This document shows, one piece after another, positions 60,071 to 64,000 of a stretch of DNA of 64,000 nucleotides. How positions within the stretch are numbered: the first letter of the stretch is position 1; each line of letters begins with the position of its first letter. The DNA lies in the NCBI GenBank assembly GCA_035318925.1, contig DATHDS010000027.1, forward strand, positions 1 through 64,000, given 5' to 3'. The notes beneath the pieces were generated by a model. The model was not told the origin of the DNA. It saw only the letters and a list, made by a program, of their open reading frames with translations, and ran no database searches. Made by a program: the position numbers and the translations under genes. Origin of the DNA: VAXT01 sp035318925. Its GTDB lineage: Bacteria; Actinomycetota; Thermoleophilia; Gaiellales; Gaiellaceae.

Positions 60071-61330
60071 CTAACGCGGGCGGCTGACGACGAGGTTGAC
60101 TCGGGCCCTGTGCCGTTGTCGCGTGCCGGCCCGCGGCTTCTGCCTGATCACTCGGCCGCGCGGCCTTGTAGAGCGGGTGTGCCGAACCCTTCCGACTGAG
60201 CAGTGCGCACGTCGGATTCTCGTCCGCGCCGACCGGAGCGTCCGACCGACGACTCGTGGCACCAAGCACGGAGCGGCGGTTTGCGGCGGAGGCGGCTCGC
60301 CGGCAGGTGGCGAGGAGGGCGGTGGGGGTGGGACCGGCGGGGGCAATGGGAGTGACTGCCAATCGGGACCGGTGTCCTGAGCTGCGTTCCTGCTCAAATT
60401 CATGGGGCCGCTGCCGTCGCTATTCATGGTGTAGATCTCCCAGTTGCCGTCGCGAAGGGCTGTGAACGCGATCTTCGTGCCGTCGGGCGACCATTCCGGG
60501 TAGGCGTCGGCCGTCGCGTTGTTGGTCAGGTTCACCGAGCCGCTCCCGTCGGCGTTCATCACGTAGATCTCGTCGGTGCCGCCGCGGTTGGTCGAGAAGG
60601 CGATCTTCGTGCCGTCGGGCGACCAGGCGGGCGCGTTGTCGGACGCCGGGTTGTCGGTGAGATTGGTCTGACCACTCCCGTCGGCGTTCATGACGACGAT
60701 CTCGGACTCTGCAGGGCCTCGGTTGCTCGTGAAGGCGATCTTCGCGCCGTCGGGAGACCAGGCCGGCCAAGAGTCGTCGTCGTCCGGGCTGTTCGTGAGG
60801 TTCGTCTGGCCGCTACCGTCGCCGTTCATCACGAAGATGTCAGCTTTATCGCCCGGCCACGGAGAGTCGCGGTAGCTGGTGAAGGCGATCCTTGTGCCGT
60901 TTGGCGACCAAACGGCCCAGAAGTCGTACGCCGGATCATCGGTCAGCCGCGTCTGGCCGCTGCCGTCGGCGTTCATGACGTAGATATCCGAGTTCGCTCC
61001 GCTGGTGGCGTGACGATCGAAGAGGATTCGCGTTCGGTCGGGCGACCAATCCGGCGAGAAGTCATCGGCGTCGTTGTTCGTGAGCTGAATCACCCCGCTC
61101 CCGTCAGCGTTCATGACGAAGATCTCCGAGTTGTGGCCGTCCCACTCAGGGTGCGTGCGGCGCGAATCGAAGGCGAGCTTCCCATTCACGCCCGGATAGG
61201 CGGCCTGTGCCGCCAGCGTGTGCGAGCCAGGCGGAAAGGCCGTCAGCGAGATGGCCAACACGGCCGCGAGCGCAAACAGCAGACGTGCAGAGCGCAGGCG
61301 CGATTTGGGGACGGCGGACGGGTCGTACAG
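60071..61330 (-). CDS. Secreted TolB-like PD40 propeller with PASTA domain
   Basis: About 419 residues. A beta-propeller of six or seven PD40 repeats (pattern IYVMNADGSGQTNLT..., WSPDGTKIAF), then a Pro-rich linker and a C-terminal PASTA domain (CLVPRVVGRTLRSARTRIRRAHC onwards). The signal peptide needs the start to lie upstream of the GTG at 61261. No ATG, GTG or TTG exists in that open stretch; a CTG at 61330 has GGAGG five bases before it and yields SRLRSARLLFALAAVLAISLTAF. I chose it, though 61261 is a possible minimal start. Role unknown; PASTA binds peptidoglycan. Confidence 0.8.
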   Translation of the reverse strand: MYDPSAVPKSRLRSARLLFALAAVLAISLTAFPPGSHTLAAQAAYPGVNGKLAFDSRRTHPEWDGHNSEIFVMNADGSGVIQLTNNDADDFSPDWSPDRTRILFDRHATSGANSDIYVMNADGSGQTRLTDDPAYDFWAVWSPNGTRIAFTSYRDSPWPGDKADIFVMNGDGSGQTNLTNSPDDDDSWPAWSPDGAKIAFTSNRGPAESEIVVMNADGSGQTNLTDNPASDNAPAWSPDGTKIAFSTNRGGTDEIYVMNADGSGSVNLTNNATADAYPEWSPDGTKIAFTALRDGNWEIYTMNSDGSGPMNLSRNAAQDTGPDWQSLPLPPPVPPPPPSSPPAGEPPPPQTAAPCLVPRVVGRTLRSARTRIRRAHCSVGRVRHTRSTRPRGRVIRQKPRAGTRQRHRARVNLVVSRPR

Positions 61331-61652
61331 GGTGACCTCCAGGAGAAGGCTGCGGTCCCAAGCCGTCGTCTTGTTGCTCCCTGCGCTTGATCCCTCAGAA
61401 GGACGCGAGCCTGGTGGTGAGTGTGATTAGAGGGTTACGAGTTCCGCCGATAGTGCCAAGCCCAGCGCGGTCCAACCTGGATCCAAGCGACTAGACAATG
61501 CGCAGCGACGAGCAGCTCTTCGCACAGGCGTCGAGAACGTCTGGGCGCCTGTCGCGTCCCTAGGTGACTTAGCAACAGTCTGTTGCAAAGTCAGAACGGC
61601 GTGGGGTCGGGCCTTGTTTGTGAGAGGCCCGTCCAGCCGGCCCCAACCAGCG
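61331..61652. other. Intergenic region, 322 bases
   Basis: Upstream of the TolB-like gene and downstream of the hydroxyacyl-CoA dehydrogenase. It holds palindrome copy 3 (61564-61592) and a GC-rich hairpin-prone tract near 61605-61650. No gene was found. Confidence 0.5.
61564..61592. repeat. 29-bp near-perfect palindrome (copy 3)
   Basis: TGACTTAGCAACAG, centre T, CTGTTGCAAAGTCA: 13 of 14 arm positions pair. The right arm and core match copies 1 and 2. Located about 235 bases upstream of the TolB-like start and 60 bases after the dehydrogenase stop. Confidence 0.8.
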
Positions 61653-62504
61653 CTAGGAGTACTCGAAGAAGCCCTGGCCGGTCTTGCGGCCGAGGTGACC
61701 GGCTGCGGCCATTTCGCGCAGACGCTGCGGCGGCTCGGCCGACTCGTCGCCGGTCGCTTCCTGGAGCGCCTCGGAGGCGTGGATGTGGATGTCGATGCCC
61801 ACGAGGTCGACGAGCTCGCACGGGCCCATCGGCCAGCCCGCGCCGTTCGTCATCGCCTTGTCCAGATCCTCGGGCGTGACGCCTGCCTCGTCGAGTACGC
61901 GAACGCAGTCGTTCAGGAGCGGGATCAGGACCCGGTTGACGATGAAGCCGGGCGTGTCGTTGCAGCGCACCGGCCGCTTGCCGGCCCGCTCGGCCCACGC
62001 ATAGGCGGCGTCGACGGCCTCGTCGGAGCTGTGCTCGGCGCGCACGATCTCGACAAGCGGGAGCAGCGGCGCCGGATTGAAGAAGTGCATGCCGACAACA
62101 CGCTCCGGATGCTCGACCGCCTCCGCGATCTTCCCCACGGGAAGCGCCGACGTGTTCGTGGCCAGGACGGCCTCCGGCGCGACAAGCCTCTCGAGCTCGG
62201 CGAACGTCTCGCGCTTCGGCTCGAGCTCCTCGACGATCGCCTCGATGACGAGATCGCAGTCGCCGAGATCCGCGAGCTCGGTCGTGAACGTCAGTCGCCC
62301 GAGCGCCGCGTCCCGGTCTTCGGCGGTCAGCTTCCCCTTCTCGACCGCACGGCCGAGGTAGTGCTCGATCTTGCCGCGGGCGCGCTCGCACAGCTCCTCG
62401 CTCACCTCGCGGCCGACCGTCTCGAAGCCGGACTGCGCCGAGACCTGTGCGATCCCCGCGCCCATCGTCCCGAGACCGACCACTCCGACCTTGCGAATCT
62501 GCAC
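61653..62504 (-). CDS. 3-hydroxyacyl-CoA (3-hydroxybutyryl-CoA) dehydrogenase
   Basis: NAD(P)-dependent oxidation of 3-hydroxyacyl-CoA. 283 residues. VVGLGTMGAGIAQV (7-20, Rossmann), NTSALPV, GMHFFNPAPLLPLVEIV (about 138-154, catalytic His), RCNDTPGFIVNRVLIPLLN, and GTGQGFFEY-like GRKTGQGFFEYS at the end. Stand-alone bacterial type (FadB2/PaaH/Hbd). GTG start with TAGGGT six bases before. A thiolase gene lies upstream. Confidence 0.93.
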   Translation of the reverse strand: MQIRKVGVVGLGTMGAGIAQVSAQSGFETVGREVSEELCERARGKIEHYLGRAVEKGKLTAEDRDAALGRLTFTTELADLGDCDLVIEAIVEELEPKRETFAELERLVAPEAVLATNTSALPVGKIAEAVEHPERVVGMHFFNPAPLLPLVEIVRAEHSSDEAVDAAYAWAERAGKRPVRCNDTPGFIVNRVLIPLLNDCVRVLDEAGVTPEDLDKAMTNGAGWPMGPCELVDLVGIDIHIHASEALQEATGDESAEPPQRLREMAAAGHLGRKTGQGFFEYS

Positions 62505-62554
62505 GGCGGCACCCTAACCGGGAAGAAGCTGGCCGCCCCGTGCGTCCTGTTCAC

Positions 62555-62683
62555 ATGACACGGTCTCTCCTCGCTTTCCTCACCTTCGGCCTTTTCGTGC
62601 TCGCCGTTCTCGGCGCGTTCGCGCAGGCCGTTGGCGGGAAGCGTCCGGCGCTCTTCGGACGCCGGGAGATCGCCCTTCCCTGA
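62555..62683 (+). CDS. Possible 42-residue membrane microprotein
   Basis: MTRSLLAFLTFGLFVLAVLGAF gives one transmembrane helix followed by a basic tail (GGKRPALFGRREIALP). No Shine-Dalgarno. Its stop is followed six bases later by a strong hairpin, which supports expression. Weak evidence otherwise. Confidence 0.35.
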   Translation: MTRSLLAFLTFGLFVLAVLGAFAQAVGGKRPALFGRREIALP

Positions 62684-62688
62684 GAGGA

Positions 62689-62727
62689 CCGGCCGCCGTC
62701 GCGTCTGCGGCACACGACGGCGGCCGG
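62689..62727. terminator. Hairpin between convergent genes
   Basis: 13-bp perfect stem CCGGCCGCCGTCG / CGACGGCGGCCGG with a 13-base loop, between the microprotein and the methyltransferase stop. No T run; it may act for both directions. Confidence 0.55.
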
Positions 62728-62731
62728 GCTC

Positions 62732-63364
62732 CTAACCCACGAGGCGGCCGAGGACGTACATGAAGCTGGTGAGCCCGTGGCCGGGCTCCTCGATCGGGAT
62801 CGTTCTCGCTTCGACGAGCTCGAAGCCGGCGTCGCTCAGCAGCTGCCTGTTCGTCTCCTCGTCGAACGATGCGAAGAACATCGGGGCTCCGAGCCAGTCG
62901 TCTTCGACCTCGTCCTCGGCGCCGGCGGTACCCATCGTCGCCAGCAGCCAGCCCCCTGGCCGCAGCCATGATGCGATGGCTGCGAGCAGCGGCGCCTGCT
63001 CGGCCCGCGGCACGTGGCCGAGCATGAACAAGCTGACGACGGCGTCGAAGCTGTCCGGCTCGAGCTCCAGCTGCGTCGCATCCGCACACCGGAAGGTGGC
63101 ACCGGGAACACGCGCTCGAGCTCGCTCGATCTGCCGAGGGGAGATGTCGACGCCCAGGAGCCGGTGGCGCCCGGCGAGGACGAGCGTCATGGGGCCGCCC
63201 CCGCCGCAGCCGAGCTCGAGGACCTGCGAGCCGTCTTCCAACTTCGCGAACAGCCTTTCGAGCCAGCGCATTTGCGGCGACTCGAAGCTTGCGGCCCACT
63301 CGGCGTAGCGCTCGGCGATCGAGTCGTAGCCGCTCGCGACGATCCGCTTGGGATCGTCAGACAT
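62732..63364 (-). CDS. Class I SAM-dependent methyltransferase
   Basis: 210 residues. SAM motif I VLELGCGGGGPMT (49-61), motif II GVDISPRQIERAR (about 72-84), CADATQLEL, VVSLFMLGHVPRAEQ. Closest in feel to UbiE/Methyltransf_25-type small-molecule methyltransferases. Substrate unknown. Confidence 0.85.
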   Translation of the reverse strand: MSDDPKRIVASGYDSIAERYAEWAASFESPQMRWLERLFAKLEDGSQVLELGCGGGGPMTLVLAGRHRLLGVDISPRQIERARARVPGATFRCADATQLELEPDSFDAVVSLFMLGHVPRAEQAPLLAAIASWLRPGGWLLATMGTAGAEDEVEDDWLGAPMFFASFDEETNRQLLSDAGFELVEARTIPIEEPGHGLTSFMYVLGRLVG

Positions 63365-63414
63365 CGAGGCGCCTCAAACTCGTTCGCTGAGGCGACGCTT
63401 GCGGCGCCGCCTCA

Positions 63415-63441
63415 GGACGCGCGGGCTTTGCCCGTGCGTCC
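63415..63441. terminator. Hairpin between the thiolase and methyltransferase genes
   Basis: GGACGCGCGGGC / TTT / GCCCGTGCGTCC, 12-bp stem with one G-U pair. Lies about 35 bases after the thiolase stop (minus strand). No clear T run. Confidence 0.45.
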
Positions 63442-63474
63442 GTCTGCGGTCGCGGGCCGACACAGGCATGGACA

Positions 63475-64000
63475 TCACACCCGCTCGATCACCGCGGCGA
63501 TCGCCTGGCCGAAGCCGATGCACATCGTCGCCACGCCGTAGCGGGCCTCCCGCCGCTCGAGCTCGTTGACGAGCGTCGCGGTGATCCGGGCGCCGGTCGC
63601 GCCGAGGGGATGGCCGAGCGAGATCCCGCCGCCGTTCGGGTTCACGTCGTCCATCCGCTCCGTGAGCCCGGCGTCGCGCACGAATTGCAGGACGACCGAC
63701 GCGAAGGCCTCGTTGACCTCGATCACCGAGACGTCGTCCCAGCCGATCCCGGCCCGCTCGAGCGCCCGGTCACAGGCCTGGGGATTGCCGTGCAGCATCC
63801 GGTACGGGTCGACGCCTGCGAGCCCGAAGGAGACGAAGCGCGCCCGCGGCTCGACGCCGAGCTCCGAGGCCTTGCGCTCGCTCGCGACGAGCACCCCGGC
63901 CGCACCGTCGCAGATCTGGCTCGAGCTGCCGGCGGTCACCTTGCCCTCGGGCAGAAACGACGGCTTGAGACCCGCGAGCGCCTCGGCCGACGTCTCGCGG
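63475..64000 (-). CDS. Thiolase (acetyl-CoA acyltransferase), C-terminal part
   Basis: Truncated at the window edge; about 175 C-terminal residues are present. The frame continues to the last base, reading ETSAEALAGLKPSFLPEGKV before TAGSSSQICDGAAGVL. VNEAFA, GGGISLGHPLGATGAR (catalytic His) and the C-terminal Cys in TMCIGFGQAIA are the thiolase signatures. With the dehydrogenase 1.1 kb downstream it suggests fatty-acid or C4 metabolism. The catalytic N-terminal Cys lies outside the window. Confidence 0.92.
   Translation of the reverse strand, partial: RETSAEALAGLKPSFLPEGKVTAGSSSQICDGAAGVLVASERKASELGVEPRARFVSFGLAGVDPYRMLHGNPQACDRALERAGIGWDDVSVIEVNEAFASVVLQFVRDAGLTERMDDVNPNGGGISLGHPLGATGARITATLVNELERREARYGVATMCIGFGQAIAAVIERV

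Noticed and set aside
1..64000. CRISPR arrays, insertion sequences, prophage genes
   Set aside because: No regularly spaced repeats, transposase, integrase or phage structural genes were found.

Overview
The window is high-GC DNA with tightly packed genes, frequent GTG starts and many 4-base ATGA/GTGA gene overlaps. The gene content points to an actinobacterium, and I infer the deep-branching Thermoleophilia (Gaiellales/Solirubrobacterales-like). The evidence is a fused SecDF, an FtsZ ending in VPSFLRD, a split glycine decarboxylase (GcvPA/GcvPB), a MurE with the DNPR motif of meso-diaminopimelate ligases, and abundant putative leaderless promoters. This placement is inference, since no rRNA is present.

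Layout. 1-7.9 kb: end of a secreted protein, a degenerate tRNA 3' end, an orphan LanC-like protein, a small lipoprotein, a phosphotransferase, small stress-type proteins, two zinc peptidases (M14 and HEAGH type) and a single-domain receiver. 8.1-14.9 kb: gltX, nfo, a Cys-rich protein, a HAD phosphatase, a CaCA antiporter, threonine aldolase and small membrane proteins. 14.9-19.1 kb: glycine cleavage operon gcvT-gcvH-gcvPA-gcvPB. 19.2-34.8 kb: a complete dcw (division and cell wall) cluster on the minus strand, transcribed from mraZ through rsmH, ftsL, ftsI, murE, murF, mraY, murD, ftsW, murG, murC, murB and ftsQ to ftsZ, after which the gcv genes follow. The cluster has a promoter with four MraZ-type repeats at its head, a lipoprotein gene in the opposite orientation between ftsI and murE, and several palindromes. 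ftsA and sepF are not seen.

35-46.4 kb: an MMPL transporter, PfkB kinase, an ECF sigma factor translationally coupled to an alkylguanine-DNA alkyltransferase, an ArsR/AHSA1 pair with an operator, a tandem pair of paralogous lipoproteins, an atypical response regulator, a membrane-anchored trypsin-like protease and an ABC1/UbiB kinase. 46.4-53.4 kb: a lipoprotein resembling the SecD periplasmic domain, a phasin-like protein, secDF, then tgt and queA (queuosine) with a VapBC-type pair between them. 53.4-64 kb: a coiled-coil protein, a UbiA-family prenyltransferase, a VOC protein, a two-component system, a CPA antiporter, a TolB-like/PASTA secreted protein, and two acyl-CoA enzymes (hydroxyacyl-CoA dehydrogenase and a truncated thiolase) around a methyltransferase.

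The most unusual signals are not genes: (1) two unrelated-sequence but same-architecture 165-166 bp interrupted palindromes whose ends coincide with TAG stop codons; (2) three copies of a 25-29 bp near-perfect palindrome (GCAACAG-W-CTGTTGC core), two of them in the dcw cluster; (3) TANNNT hexamers 6-9 bases upstream of at least 17 start codons, several arranged as overlapping divergent promoters. I found no CRISPR array, rRNA, intact tRNA, insertion sequence or prophage, and no complete defence system beyond the VapBC pair.
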